DNA of 64,000 nucleotides. Origin: Ascaris suum. Taxonomy: Eukaryota > Nematoda > Chromadorea > Rhabditida > Ascarididae. The stretch's first letter is position 1, and each line of letters starts with the position of its first letter. The notes under the pieces were generated by a model. It had not been told where the DNA came from, did not search any database, and saw nothing but the letters and a program-made list of their open reading frames with translations. A program made the translations under genes and the position numbers. The stretch covers positions 5,534,826 through 5,598,825 of the forward strand of contig CM024187.1 in assembly GCA_013433145.1 (NCBI GenBank), written 5' to 3'. This document shows positions 33,101 through 47,500 of this stretch, one piece after another.

Positions 33101-36100
33101 AAATAATGGAGTGACTCGGAAGCTCAGATGCGACCCGTTCCAGCCAGCTGTCTCAACTGATTGAATCGAAACGAAAAGAAAATATTGCAAAAAATTTTCA
33201 GACTTCTATTCCACTGTTCTCCAGCATGTCTGTTACTTCTCTGATGAAATTACGCACACACAAAACATTTCAGCTAAAATAAATTGCACTTTATGTGAGT
33301 TAGTGGGGACACAAATGGGAACAACGATTGACGAAATTAAAAGATAAATGATCTCCGATGATTGTGGCGTTAAAGTTACTCGTTTTGAAATGACAGCCAA
33401 ACAATGCTGTCCTCAAATCAAAATTCACTTTTTTTGGGAAAGAGAGTGAGAGCGATAACTGATGTCGGCAAATATAAAAACAAGAGTCCATTAGCGCAGC
33501 AAATTGGCCAACTACCAGTCGAATGCACTGTTGTTAGCAAACGCTCTCTACAGTAGATTTCTAATGCTCATTGAACTCGAGTACTTTATCAGATGAAATT
33601 CCACTTATAAATCTCCCACTTCCTCATCGGGACTTCAGCGATAGAGGCCATAGATTTGGGGGGGACAAAAAGTCATCACGAAATCCTTTTGACATTGGAT
33701 GAGTGTAAGAAGCAAGAAAATATTTAAAAGACGATCCCAAATTGGAATTACCGCCCTCTAAAGGCGTTTCAGCAATAAGGCATCAGGTGTAGTCCAAATG
33801 ACGCGATCAAACAATGCTGCAATTAGCGGCATGCCATGAAGCCAATAAACGAGAAAGGGAGCACTTCGAGGGCGTGTACCCATGGAACGCAATTCGACGA
33901 GGGGGCGTGCCATGACCAAAAGGCCGCGCCCACTTAATACTAATTTTATATGCGCTCCAATGGGTCCACTCCATGGGTTGTGATCCTCTAGGAGAGAGGT
34001 GCATTTCAACGAAACTGCTGACACTGATTTATATAAGAGCAAAGCAACTGTGTCGAAACATCGCTTAAAAATTTCATGAAAATGCTGGATGACCACAAAA
34101 GCACAAGTACAACAATCCGATTACAATCAGTCAAAAAAGAATAGACGTAGCGGGTTATGAAAAGCCTAGATGGTGACTAGCTTCTCACATGGCCATACTG
34201 TCCAATGTCTCCACTCACCTTTGTCCCCTGCAGAGCACTCATGCGGGGATAGAAATTGTTTTCGTCTCCCTCGAGATGATGTTTCTCAACTCCGATTCTT
34301 TCTGAAGCCCATGATTTTGATATAAACAGCTATCACAACTGTGCTACGTCGGCCCGTCTTCTGAGTGATACGCTTTCGAATAGACCTGAACTTGGAAAAA
34401 ATTATCGCTGAAGATTTTTCAATGTTAGAGCGCATCTGCCAGAATGACAAAAAAAAAAAAAAAACTTGTGGAACTATTGTGTTGCAATCGCATGTTGAGG
34501 TAACGCAAAGTTGAAAATTGCGAGGAGCCGATCGGTATAGCTGCACATGGATACTCGAAACTGATTATGAAGAAATGTTTAAACAATTGTGAATATTGTG
34601 GAAGTTGAAAAAAGCCGCTGCCTCCTAATGGTTGTTATCAAGAGGGGAGAATGCTCAGTGCACAGAAAAGAGTCACGCTATCACATCGTGATATAGGATT
34701 AACGCTTATCGTTGCCTCATTTCCCTTATGGCGCAACATTCTACCACCTCATGCTGAGTGCCTAAAATAATGTTTGCTATGAGTTCATTGAGCCGATCCA
34801 CAATTGTAGCAGCCCGCAAAGCTTATCACTCGGACTGCGTTCAACACGTCAACAACGTCTTTGTATTATTGATAACTTATTTAGGGTTTCTTAGTTAAGA
34901 GTTCCCATTTTCGCAAAGTGCATTCCTCTAAAGTGTATTGTCGTAGTTGAGAGATTACAATTTTACTTCGGTGGAAATTCGAGAAGAAGCTGTTACTGAA
35001 TGCCCAAGATTCCTGGGAAAAATTGCATTTGGGAGCGTATTTCAGTCGGAAGGAGCGACAATTTCCCAAAATTTTAGACGGGAATGATTTGATGAGGAGA
35101 ATCGAAAGAGAATAGTGGAGATATGTCATTCGAAGTAATATAGTGTTTACTTCCTTAGACCACCAATGCGTTCCTTCAGTATGCTTTTTGCATCTCTTAG
35201 CAAATAAGATTTATGGAGTGCACCTATACCTGACCAGTGAGCGTTATTAAGAACTCTTGGAATGTAACGGAAATGAGCATTAGTAAGAACCTGCCTCTCA
35301 TGGCCGCCCACCTTTTGCCTATTTGTTCAGTGCGATCCGTTTATACGATTATCCAGCCGTCTTTAGTTTTTTTTTTTTTTTTTGCTATGAGTAAATCTTA
35401 TGTAAAACTCAACATAAGAGTGTCAATGCATGCGTATGGGCGTTGAAGTGGGGCGATAAACCATACTAGAAATGAAGCCATAATTGAGGGCTTTAGACGT
35501 CGTGTGTGGCCTAGGAATTACGAACTCTCAGCGCCTGCAAAGGCTGCACACGCGTGAGACTGCAAATGTCAACCCCATAAAGGAACGGTCTGTATTTTCC
35601 ATTAGATAACAGTCATGATAATGTCTCACTGCTTATTAAAGCATCTCCACGCACTTAATGTCAACTGAAATTAAAATGAGCTTTACTGGTCATGCTGAAG
35701 TTTGCAAAATATTTGAGGAAATTTAAAGACAACAAAGTTGGTTTTCAAAATCGTGTAAGCTTAATTCGCTGCCATGAACAGCAAGATTTAGCTGGTCGTC
35801 TATCGGCAGTTTTCATCTGCATCATAATCAATCGTCAGTTTTCAACTGTCATTTTTTTATAAGAACTAGTACCATATTCTAACATCAGAAAACAGTTGCT
35901 TTGAATCCATGCACCAAAAACTTTTTCCAATTTGCGGTTGAGTAACTGGGCGGATTTGTAGCTTCGACTATGATGCCCAGGAACTGGCACTGAAATTCAA
36001 AAATGTCCCGTTTTCTAATACTCTACTGTGGCTATAGATTTCTATGAGTGCATGTGCTGATTGCATAGTGCAAGAAACTGCTTGATCTTTAAGATCTACT

Positions 36101-39100
36101 TCTAAGGTGGTGGCAACTCAGACTATGATGGCGGCATAGTAACATGTGTTTGTGCCTCATTCGTTTGATCTCACGAATAAGCTGCTGATGTTACAACTAC
36201 TTCATTAACTAAGTGACAGACGGGTGGCTTCTGCGGTGAGGTTTTGTATGAATGTTGGTCTCTGTTGTTATTGAATGTTGTAAAAGACCATCTCATTAAA
36301 CATATGGAACTTGAGTGCTACTGACTGAGAAAGCTAAAGTGTGGAGCATAAGAATGCGCCGAATCCTAGTCGAAAAATTCTCAATCAACATATCGCCAGT
36401 GAAGAATGCTTTCGAAATAAATGTGCACAACGCGTTCAGTAGAAAATTGCTCATGAAACTTCGATCAAATCTTTAGCAAGCGTTCGAAATAACTGAAAAT
36501 TGATTAGCATTCCTACCCGAAATAATTTCGTTTTTGATTCCATTACTCACCATATTTCATTCATCCTATCTGCTTCTTTCTCTTTTTTTGGATACGAAGT
36601 CCTTAATCTAATTTCTAATGCAGTGAACGCAGAATAACGTTATAACCTAAATTAATGTAAAATGATCTCTATTTCTTAGTTCTATTGGCGCAACATTGTA
36701 GGTACTTTTTTCATCCTGGCGCATAAATGGTGAGTGCATTCGAGACAGGAACATGGTTCATTTCTTTTTCTGTTCAGTAATATTCCCTGACATGCGGGGA
36801 AGTCAATAAACATAGGAATTTAGCGTTCGACTTGTCTCTTTGCCGCTGACTTTGGCTTTGCGCTATTTATGCATAGAATCGATTTTCTTCGCACGGGATC
36901 CAAAGGTGATTTTGGCATATCGTCCAGCACTACAGTGAAGTGACTTAACGTAATTTTTTCTGTACCAGTTTTCCCTCTCGTTTGTAACTGACTCGGTCAT
37001 CGAGTAAATACATAGGCAATAATAACAGGACAGCCATATGGCTTAATATGTTTGGCTATATGTGGTTCATTTAGTTGCGGTACTCTTTTCTGCCATCCTG
37101 AAAGCGATACTACGACTTTTTGTCTGTTTTTAGGAATTGTGCGGTCCCACTTAGCACTGGAGTAGTCTTCAGTCACAGAACTAAAAATATATCGAGAAGA
37201 ATATTCGTTGCACGTCTTTTCCTTAGGCAAACAAAAGCGCTCATTAAGTATTTTGGCGAGTTTCCTTACAAAATGTTACTCCGCACAAGTGACACGAATG
37301 TACTATAGTACCAATTGGAACGTCCCACGAAAGTTTTAAAATTTCTGTATCCCATAAATTGTGCATTTAAAATTGTGCATTTTACCGAACTGCCGATCTG
37401 AACTGTTGTGCAAGGTCACCAACAGTGATATTGGTCTTGACGCTCTTGCTTAAACTTCTCAGCGACATTGGTTCTTTTTTGGAAAATTCGAAATAATTCC
37501 TAACGTTTCGTTAAGTTTTGTCGAAATCCTAAGCAGTTCCAAAAGATAATCTAGCCGGTCGGAAATGCCTTTTCTCTCACCATGTCTACTGCTACATTCG
37601 ACGAATAGAGATATAGCTAACAGCGCCAAATTAGGCGCTATGAATGATTTAAGTGTCAGGTTGGTTTTCACTAACATTCATAAACGCTGCAAGAGCTTTT
37701 GCGTCGTGAAATTTGTAGAAAAACATCATGCGATTTGAGAAAGTATATAATCAAAAGAGATCCATTGCACCACAGGTTCGGCGCAAGCTCGCTTGAACTT
37801 CATGCCCTCACAAGTACCAATTCAAGTTCATCAGTATGCCTTTAATCTGATCGTTTGCAAGGGTAAAGTTTTTCACGCTCTCAATAGACAATATCATTTG
37901 AGTTCACTGTATTTTTTATTCCAGTAACCACGCGCCTCTTCAGTCGACCTTTTTGCCTCTCATATTCGCGGATTTCATATTCATGTTCAATTTTCACCTC
38001 ATTCTTCCATTGATCACTTCTTTGCCAATGAATTGAACGTTTATCAGCTTGAGTGTAAGAAATGCAAAGAATCGCTTCAGTCCTGGTAGAGGAAGTGATG
38101 AAGTGAAAAAATTTGACGTGAAACTTAAACACGCTTCTTCTTGCAGTTTTTTCTCGCATTAATTTAGAAGAAAACTTGGTGGCAAACGGTTTCGTAAGTT
38201 CTGGAGTTTTGATTAACCAAAAATATTGGCATTTGACAATTCCCGATTTAAAATTCTCCAAAGCATAAAAATTCAAAAGTATGCTGACGATATGTTTTGT
38301 TGGAAAATATGCTTAATTCATATCGTCGTTTTTCTATCCTCAATTTGGATCACACGATCGCTGTTTTCAGCAACCTTTTTTTTGAGCGTTGGTCCTGAGA
38401 TAGTAATCACGTAGTACTTTGAGGGGGAGTAGAAGAGATGAGTTGGGAAAGATATGTAGTGTTCGTGATGCACTTAATTTCTAACCACATTCGGCAGCGG
38501 ATTACAGCGGTCAAGTTGAAAGGCGATATGGCGATGTAATTTGTGAGAACGTCAGTGAACGGATTATCGGAAGCAATTTATGCCATTCGGAAGCGTTTGC
38601 ACCCTAAAAGAGATAGCAACAGCACAAATCGGCCCTACAAAGTGATCTCAGTGCTCGTCTGTTGAAAGGAACGTTTGAATGTGTTCTGTAATGGAGCACG
38701 AAGCAGCATCGAACGGACCTGCGCGCAGCTTAATTCCGAGTGGAAAGAGTTGACGAGCGCTAATTGCATTTCGAACCCGCCGGGCACGACATGAGACGGT
38801 CAGGCGAATTGCATGGTCCACAACATGCCTTAGGCACCTTCATTGTCAATTAATTGCCCGTTGTTTGTTTGTTGTGCAAACATTCGCCCCAAAACTATTT
38901 GCGTATCGTCGCTCTCCATTGCTACTGATTTCTTGAGAAGGGGATTCTTCTCGTTTCAGCGATTTTTCTTATCAGAGGCTAATTCCCAATGCAAGCTGGC
39001 AACAGCGACGTAATAGGACGAACTGTTACAGCGCCCTTTTAAAAGACACTGAATGAAGCACTAAATGGAATATCTTGTTTCAAGTGCGTACGTTCAGTGC

Positions 39101-40080
39101 AGCGATATACGCGAATTTATGCTTTCGAGAGGCAGCGATATGGAATCGAAATCGTTTTTGGCGACAGCAACGTGAACTTGAAAATAGTGGCATCATTAAA
39201 ATCTGACTATTCTCCAAATGTTTTTCTCAACACAAATATTATTTGAGGGTTTCTTCGTTGAGCAATTTTCATGAATTTTTCTTCTCTCGAGTATAACTTA
39301 CAATCGGTGACTGTCTCAGCAACTCATTTCCGACATTGCCAGATGGCATGTAATCTGTTTTTACTGCAAAATTCAGGCACCTCATATAGGTGTCACTAAC
39401 CTGTGGAGATGCAAGGAAAGGCAAAGAAGATTTGTACATTTATTGTTACTTGCAAGAGAGGGAGATGAGAAGAGTTATCGTGTTGAGTATCTGCAAGACA
39501 GTGTGGTGGTAGGGGGGAGGGGGTGGGCTAGAGAAGAAGCCTGGGAGCTGGGTTCTACGCGAAACATATATAAATGGTATTTGCAAAAGAGAGTGGAGGA
39601 ATTATGTAATTGATACCGCCTGCTCACGAGGAAGGCTCATCGCCGAAAACGCGAGTATTATTTCGTCGTGCTCTGACGTCATCCGCAGTAATTAGGCGCT
39701 GCTTGTTGCAGCAGAAGACCTTCCAAAGGGTATAATATAGAAAAATGCCGGTGTCCTTTTTACAAAAGTAAATCCCGGCTGAGCTCGTAATTTCGTAGGT
39801 AATCAGCTGTAAAGGTTATGTAGAATGATTTGCTGCCACGAGCAGTATGTATTGCTGTCGCAGACACACATCTTTGCAGTCTGCGCATTTTCTGGTTTTC
39901 CGACCTTGCAAAGCTCTTCAGGCAAATACGCCATCTAACTTAATGCTTACGCATTTCTCTCACCATCAGCTCAGTCAGCAGACAACAAATGATACTTTGG
40001 CCGACATCAAAGCCCATTTGACGAGGGACTCAACTCACATGGCATCTTATTCATTCGTAGGGTGACACTGTTTCTTTGAT
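30104..40080. other. About 10 kb without a convincing gene
   Basis: Frames reach 131 codons (37881-38276, minus), within chance expectation, and none shows a family motif. Local features: a 14-bp perfect palindrome at 31032-31045; a GC-richer segment at 33780-34010 open in two minus-strand frames; A or T runs near 34449 and 35370; a GC-richer segment at 38690-38810. Some introns or UTRs of flanking genes may lie here. Confidence 0.4.
31032..31045. repeat. 14-bp perfect palindrome
   Basis: GATCGATATCGATC reads identically on both strands. It lies in non-coding DNA; no further arm is visible. Confidence 0.9.
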
Positions 40081-40085
40081 CAGTC

Positions 40086-40215
40086 GATCATTATTATTAC
40101 CGGTCTGCCTTATTATTATTACAATTACTACCATTATCAGCCGTATTAGTATTATGATATTACTGTTATCAATACTGCCTTAGTAATAAAATTACTATCA
40201 TTATTATTTTTTCGC
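40086..40215. repeat. Degenerate (ATT)n / (TAC)n tract
   Basis: A run of ATTATTATTAC-type units interrupted by short unrelated stretches, over about 130 bases, consistent with a decayed trinucleotide microsatellite. Confidence 0.65.
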
Positions 40216-40631
40216 TCATTCGTTTATCGTTTGCTTATTTCCATACTCGGCTTCCATTGTTGAATGATATGAACAAATGCTAAGTTCAGTAATGTTTATT
40301 TTACCTTCTAATTTTTCACCTTTCTTTATTGTAAACACCCCAAAATTAGTAAAATTGAAGTGTTGTAGAAGTCATTGCAAGAACTTCATTTTGGAGAAGG
40401 AAAGAAGGAGTCTGAAGGAACACGAATGAAGATAGGTAACTGCTGAAGAACATTTTCAGGACGTTGAGCCTAATTTGCCTCGGATCGTTGCTGCTGAAAA
40501 TTTCATTGAAGAAATTTCGAACCTAGCCACTTTTGCTGCAAGCAATTAATCTATTTGGAAATTTTCTCGCGAAAAGGTAATTACAGTGAGAAGCAAGTTG
40601 TTGGAGTGATCGGTGCTTGCAGCAACGAGAA

Positions 40632-40700
40632 CGTAGTAAAGATCAGTGGTACAGCGTTTGTTAGGCAAATGAAGGGTCGCAGATTCAACCCTACTTACGA
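40632..40700 (+). other. tRNA-like fragment or tRNA-derived repeat
   Basis: GATCAGTGGTACAGC resembles a D-arm. It is followed by an anticodon-like arm: stem CGTTT/AAATG with the seven-base loop GTTAGGC, which would place TAG as anticodon. GCAGATTCAACCCT then resembles a B-box. The ends partly pair (CGTAG/CTTACG). The D stem has mismatches and the T stem is poor, so a working tRNA is unlikely. Confidence 0.35.
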
Positions 40701-40933
40701 ATAATGTTTTTACTGCTCATCAGAAGCGTTAAGCGGGTTTATAATGATAAGTGGCTACAACAGTAACAGAGCGAGTGTTTTTTGTTATATAAACCGCGGG
40801 AAAGTTGTCTTAGAAAAAAGTTCAATTTCTAAATCAGTAGCAGTAATGAAAAGGAGTGGTAAAGATATCTCCCTAGACCCAGACACCACAGACTGAGTGC
40901 GAAGAAATAATCTGGTAGGAGTTGGTGCATTTA

Positions 40934-40969
40934 GGATAGTAGTAATGACTATAACGGTTATAACTATCC
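40934..40969. other. Hairpin with nested palindrome
   Basis: Outer arms GGATAGT and ACTATCC enclose the inner palindrome TATAACGGTTATA. It lies 230 bases from the tRNA-like fragment; whether they are one element is unknown. Confidence 0.6.
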
Positions 40970-43900
40970 AAATAAGTAGTTATAGTGGTAAGTGATTATA
41001 CCTGTCGTGGGGGAACGAATAAGCAGTGACTGGGCTTTTGCGTATAGTTCAGTGACACGTGCTTTTCTCCGCTCCATTATATTGCCCATATTTCTGTGTT
41101 TCTCATGCTGACAAACCCATTTCATATTGCGTCCGCTGGCGTTAGTTCACCGCTGGCGTTCAGTGCTTCGGGATCAGTGATGTGGTGGAACTTCTCGATG
41201 CTGGTGTGTCAGTGCATGGAAGAGCGGTGCAGGAACGAAGGGGAGCTGGTGTGTTGGGAGGTTGGTGTGGTGTTCATTTCGAAAACGAGTTCTTTTCTGA
41301 AGCTAACATTGCAATTTGCTTGTTGCATGCGCTCATTTTATGAACGCAAAGTTGAAACGTTTACTGCTTAGCATTGATTGATATATTGTGTGAAGGGATG
41401 CTGTTTCGTGTCATTCAAGAGAACAATACAGCACACAATTTGAGAGCAATCCTAGAAAAATTAGCATTACGAGTGATGAATTTTCCAAACATTTTAAACT
41501 GCCTCGGCTTTTTCTTTGAGTGAATTTTATGCTCTGAGGAAGAGATTTTCTCTTCAGGAAAAAGTTGTGAGCATTTCAAAAAGATTGGATTTTTCATTGA
41601 AAATGCCCAAGTGAGTGGTTTTTTTTTCTTCCAGAAAAATGTAAACGACTTAAAATATCGTTTTTAAGGATTTGCAAGCGATTTAAACGAGCTGATCAAC
41701 TCGAGATGAAAAGCTAACATTCATTAAAAGTGGGAGGATTAAAACGCATTTTAAAGACTAGGAAAACATTAGCGTGTTGGGAAAGGCGGACGGTAGCTAG
41801 TATGGCACACACCTTCTATAGTTCCACCCATAACATTGGAAGTTGCAGAGACAATCAAAAAATGATATCTTATAGGTAGTGACGGCATTCGGGGATTCCC
41901 GAGTTCTGGGATCTCCAAGTCCGAAGCGTCTTAAGCATGCGAAAGAACACATCTAATGAGCTAGCTGGATTTGATTACTGCCTTCCCCCTCCCTATCTAC
42001 ATTAACTGTCGACAAAATTTTAAGGGGGGTTGATCTTACTTTTGGTGTACAAGCCGTTAATTGTTTGCTAGCGTTGCTACAAGCATTTTGCTAAAGCTAA
42101 TGAGATTTGAGGCGACATCATTAATAAGTGCTGCAATCAACTGGAAAGTTGCAGAAAAGTGCACATATTTTGTTTGGAAGAGGAGGGAGGAAAGAAGCGG
42201 AAGTGGTTTCGGTGGACATTATTGGCTGCTTGCAGGCTCAGCGAGAATGACAGAGGGGGCATGGGCACTCTCGGCTAGGCGCTAATCCCAATTAACCCGA
42301 TAAGAGCTGTCGTTTGAATAATTCTAGAGTTGTAAGCGTGCTAATGCTCATACTCGAGTGCCGTTTGCATACATAAATGATCGCAATTTGTACACCCTTT
42401 CAATTCTCACTCTATACTTCATTCGCATTCAATGTGCACAGCATATTTCTCATTTGCTCTTTGAAGTGCGTACAACGCTCGCAGCGAATTTGAAACTTTC
42501 ACGCATTTCCCATAGTGTCCAAATTTTTGCATAGATAGCAAGATCACCTCATCCTCTCTTCCCCTTCCTTTCCCTCTCTCTTTACCTCTTCCCGTCTCTC
42601 CATCTTCATGGATGAACTGGAACGCTGTAAATGTAGGAGTGAAATTGAAAGGCCGGAAAGTGTGGAAGGTTGAAAACCCGCATATATGGATTTGTTCCTA
42701 ATTAACACCTGCATGGATTCCTTAAATACAGGAAGTAACCCGCAAGAGTGCGGCAGGAATTGAATGCTGCATTTGCACGGCTGCTGTTCCGTCAAAATAA
42801 GGGCGCAAGTGTTGCAATCGCATTGCGGAGTTTTTTCTATCCGCGAGTAGCTGAACTCATAGATCGGAACACAGACAGGGTTTGTATCATCCATGTACAT
42901 AGAGCGCAAAGTAATTCGCTGGTGCCTCTAAGCTCAAGGTTACGAACCATTTAAACGCATCGACTTGACTGTATCGCCATGACTCTTTACGAAGGACGTT
43001 ATTGGTTTTTTTTTTTTGGCGACAGTCATCTATCATTAAAAGCGGTGTATGCTTTTTTTGTACAGCAGAATTGATACTATTGTCTGTTCTCAGTACCGCA
43101 AGCGGATTCTTGTTGCTACAGAACACATGTGCTCATCGTTGGATATGCATGCACTGGTGGCTCTCTAAATGACGCACTTTAGAAGTAACGACTGAACACA
43201 CAGAAATAGCAAAAAAAAAAAAAAAAAATTGAAATGTTTATAGTCTATGGGAACGTCTCTAAGACGTTTACTATTATGTCCAGAGAGGATATAGGGACGG
43301 GAGGAAGAGGGGAAGAAAATTGAGTCAGAAATGAAAAAAACCTGTCCTAGAAAAAGGTAATATTTCAATATTATGTAAGGAGTTTTACTAGTGACGACAA
43401 GTTTATTGCATCTGGTTTAAAAAACGCAACTGTCTAAGAGCTGCCATAAAAATACCAAAGCTTTCTTTTTGGTCAGTCCCTAAGCAGAAGTCCTCGTCCT
43501 TTTGCTCCCCACCCCCCTTCCAAGCCACTTCGTCCCATTTTGTTGTCTATGCTAATCATCCCTGACGTTGACATGTACGTACCATGAAAACCCTAGGAAA
43601 CATATACATCTTATTGAAGAATTGATAGTTTTGCAGAAGTTAGAAGCGATTTGTTACGATTAATTTGCTGGGAGCACTTAAAATGTGGAAGTTTTTGATT
43701 AGAGTAACGAATCATTCATATAACGATTTGGAGGCGACGATCGCTGGTCTTGTTTCAAATCCGATTGTATTTTCGAGAAGAAACATGCTTCTTTCGAAAT
43801 TTGGTAGTTGTTGTGTTTATGGCTTCGCAATCGTCGAGGGCGGTCATTTGGGTCACCTGTTCTTCCGTTCTTGTCGCACTTTACAGTGCTAATCGGCGCT

Positions 43901-43986
43901 TAGCCGCAGATGTGAGCAATGAATTAGTACGTGCTCGGCTGCGTACGTACGAAAACAAACAGTGGATGTGGCTTCCATGTGTGCAA
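40970..43986. other. No convincing gene; CT-rich tract
   Basis: Frames of 91 codons or fewer on the plus strand and one of 121 on the minus, without motifs. A pyrimidine-rich tract at 42550-42603 and an A run near 43209 are the only notable sequence features. Confidence 0.4.
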
Positions 43987-44556
43987 TTAGGGGCACTTCA
44001 ACATGCTTCCAGAATCGCTTGCTGATGCAATCGTTGAAGGCGGACGAAATCTCATTAAAAAATGCCTCATATGCTGATCAGCACTCATCATCTCCGTTAT
44101 GCATACAAATGCATAAAATAAGTTCGCTTTGTTGTAGTCATAGCATTCAAATTTATTCCCTAGTGATACGTATGCAGAGTTTGTGGGCACTTCACATTCG
44201 AGAGTGCTATGGTTCGAAGTTTTCATGGGAATGCAGAGGGGAGGGGTGGGAGCTGTATAATGCAGGAAATGCAGTGGTATTAGAAGTATCACATATATTG
44301 GGATGACACCATCTCTCTTTACTACTTCCTCCACCTCACAGGAAATTTCCCATTTGCAAACATAACATATTAACAAAGCATGAGAAGGATGTATGTAGCA
44401 AGGAGGATGAGAAGCACGACGAATGCGCATAATCACACAAGCAACTGGTGCCAGAGGAATAGTATATAAAGGTGCATCGGTTGAGAGAAACGAATCGTAC
44501 TCAGTAAACATCGAAACTGTTTTAGAAAAATAAACCGAGTGAAAGAAATTGAACAA
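43987..44556 (-). CDS. Hypothetical 189-codon open frame
   Basis: Minus-strand ATG to stop, 189 codons, longer than expected by chance in DNA of this composition but only modestly so. The product has hydrophobic stretches (APVACVIMRIRR and IPIYVILLIPLHFLHY) and ends RFRPPSTIASASDSGS. No domain is recognised and no flanking exon was found. A plus-strand frame of 114 codons overlaps it, so biased composition may explain both. Confidence 0.28.
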   Translation of the reverse strand: MFNFFHSVYFSKTVSMFTEYDSFLSTDAPLYTIPLAPVACVIMRIRRASHPPCYIHPSHALLICYVCKWEISCEVEEVVKRDGVIPIYVILLIPLHFLHYTAPTPPLCIPMKTSNHSTLECEVPTNSAYVSLGNKFECYDYNKANLFYAFVCITEMMSADQHMRHFLMRFRPPSTIASASDSGSMLKCP

Positions 44557-47500
44557 ATCGACTGAAGGCAGAAGATCGAAATCTTTGGAGAAAACTATTC
44601 AAACGATAATGAAGCAGTAAAAACCGGAAATTCAGTAAAATGCTGAGTTGCTCCATCCGTTTTGAACCTTTTAAAAGCAGTAGAATCGTTTGAGGTCTTT
44701 AATTAAAATTCACTAAATGCCACATCCGCAAAAAATCTGACAACAATGGGCATAGATGGGCTCGGTGGAGAGCTAGTATGATTACTTAGAAGTCTTTTAG
44801 AAGTACTAGACATGGTACGCTAAGAACATATCTCCGGTAAATGCAGGAAGGGAAAGCTAGTTATTGCACATTTCATATGAACCACAAATTGTTGTGAAGC
44901 AGCAAGGTTAACTTTTGGAATGTTTTGCCATGAAAGTTTGAAGCTTGAAGCACTGTTTGAATTGTTATATTCATGAATTGTCGTGCATATCACTGATGAG
45001 AGGGAATCGTACTCACCTATTGCCTATGCTGCAGCGATCAAGGCGATACACAATTGGTGTCTGGAAGAATGTTCAAGACTGAAGCACTCATGAACGTTAC
45101 AACGCTTACGTTCTTCACAGATGCGCACTTCGGTGCTACGTGGGACATCATTTGTGCAATATGATATCACGCACAGGTGTTGCACATGTCGATGCACAGC
45201 TGTGTATGGATTTGCTTTTGTTACTGTGAAGCTAGCTCACTTAATGAACGCACATTTTTTAATCTCGGCATTGCAAGGTCGTTTTTACGCACACTCTTCG
45301 AGTTGTAGATGAATTTCTATCGTTTTAGTTAGCTGATTGTGCTTAGCCTAATGACTAGGATAATCTGGTTTCGCTGTGTTTAATTTTAGTGACCACTCTT
45401 GAGCTCGTCACTTTGCCGAGCACCTTTCACTTGGAAAACAGTTAGCTTTCTTTTTAAGAACTTAGATATTTTCGGTTATCAAGGTAGGCAGATAACGCGC
45501 GTATTTATACCACACATTCCTCATGATTTCCATGTCTATCATTTCTGCAGCAACAGAAGTCTTCAACGAGGAAGGAACGCTTGCTGGTGTGTAACAAGAA
45601 AACGATCAAAATAAATTCTTAAAATGCAGTAGTATTCAACGAGGGGCTTAGCGTGATGGAGAGGGTGAGGAGGGGGCGGGGGGGGGGGGAAGAGTAGTGG
45701 TTCAATAACTAAAATCGTATGCGTGGTCGACAGTTTTTGCGCTGACATTTTCAAGAGAAAAGCATCACCACAGATGTTAGTTAGTGAAGTCGACTCGTTG
45801 GGAATGACTAGAGAAGAGAGATTCCTCGCTCACGACGGTCGTCTCATAAAGAATGCAATGCACAAGTTATAGTGCTCTTTAAAGGCTCTGTTTACTCAGT
45901 AAAACTGCTTTACTCAGTTCACATCACTTGAGCCATGAGTCTAAACTTTCTACAGTTAAACATCAGTGAGGCTTGTAAGGTTGCTCAACGAGAGGATTTA
46001 ATCTCTATTCCCTTAGTACGGCATCATCGGACCTTCAACCTGCGCTTCACCTTTCATGTGTGTCTTTAAAAGTGCTCATCGATATGGACGGTTGGAAAAT
46101 GATGTCATTAGAAAATCTAAAATTTTGGTAATGAGGGTCCTTCTCGAGAATTTGTCCCTACACGCGTCGTTGAAATTATGCGATGATAGCCATCTAATCT
46201 CCTCATAAGCTCCGCTGGCAATGTTTCGATGCAGCCGATTCAAAAAGATCGCTTCTTCGAGAACGAAATTCTTGCCTCGATTACTGTTTTCGCAACTCAC
46301 TTCAGCGTCAACCCGTCGACTTCGAATCGATTTAAACACTTCCAAAGGCGGATATAACGTGCTGCAGCAAAGCATTTGACACGAAAATGAGGTGTGGTCA
46401 CTGTAGCGGTGATTTTTGACTCTTGAGATCGATTTCTTTCGAACGCCAACTTCCTTTCTTTCCAGATCATGGTGCATCTCTCCTCTTTCTGCTAGAATGC
46501 AAGTGGAAGTCGCCGTTTTCGGTACTCACAAAATGGATATTTCTTTATGCTTAAGTCTCAGGTAGTACAAGTTAGAGAAAAGAGGAGGGGCAAAAGCGAT
46601 GATGGATGTTCAACTATGTCAAGCATATGGAGTGGTGTGACCTTTCTGATATAAAAAACTTATGAATTAAACAGTCATCGTATCGGAAAAGCTAGAAATA
46701 AATGATTGAAATATCGTAGCTCGTTTATACATATAACACCTGATGGAGAGCGACGCAACAACACAATGTGAATGAACCGGGCACGACGTAGCTACACGGC
46801 AAGAAAATGTCTTTTCAGCAACAGATTCACAACCTTTCCCGGCATTTGAACTAAATTAGCTGCTCTACGGAAGTTTTCATGTACAGATGTTTTGCTCCGA
46901 GTCGTTCTTAACTACATTTCCTTCATTATGTGATCGCCGTATACGTAAACATTGTAATGTCTCTGAGTTCCTTATCTATAGAGCACACTTAGTTGCTTCT
47001 CTTCTCTTCCACAGTTCTTTTAGTCGAGTTCAGTTATAAAAATATGGCACATATCTTACACTTTTGCCTTCCTACGACTGCGGCATTTCTTTGTGTACTG
47101 TTACCGGTGTGTTGAAAAACAAAGGAGACAAAGTAAAAGAATTCATGATTTAGGTATAAAGATAGAAGGTAAGAGGTCGTGATTTTATGACAAGCTTAAA
47201 GATATACTGCAAAGTGTATATGATTTTATGTAAAGGTGAAAGTGTTTATCATTTTACACATTCATATGTGTGTGCAAAGGTGTGTAGAGATATTCTCGAA
47301 AGGGAAGCAATAAAAAGAATAGTAAAGGTAGAAAGTCGCAAAAGCAAAGCATGCTTGAAGTTCGCAAAGTTAAGTCAGACCATCGTTTATTGTATAAGAT
47401 TTTGTGCGACTTCAGTCATCTTTCAGTTCCTGGAATCCTCGAAGTGGTGCAGTTGTGACGTTTTGACGTGGTACTTAGTGGCTTGCCGGAAAAGAGACCG

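Noticed and set aside
33758..34096. 112-codon minus-strand frame in a GC-richer patch.
   Set aside because: Two frames look equally protein-like, there is no splice or family evidence, and it may be a dispersed repeat.
46076..46477. 133-codon minus-strand open frame.
   Set aside because: One or two frames of this length are expected by chance in a window of this size and composition; no domain or splice support.
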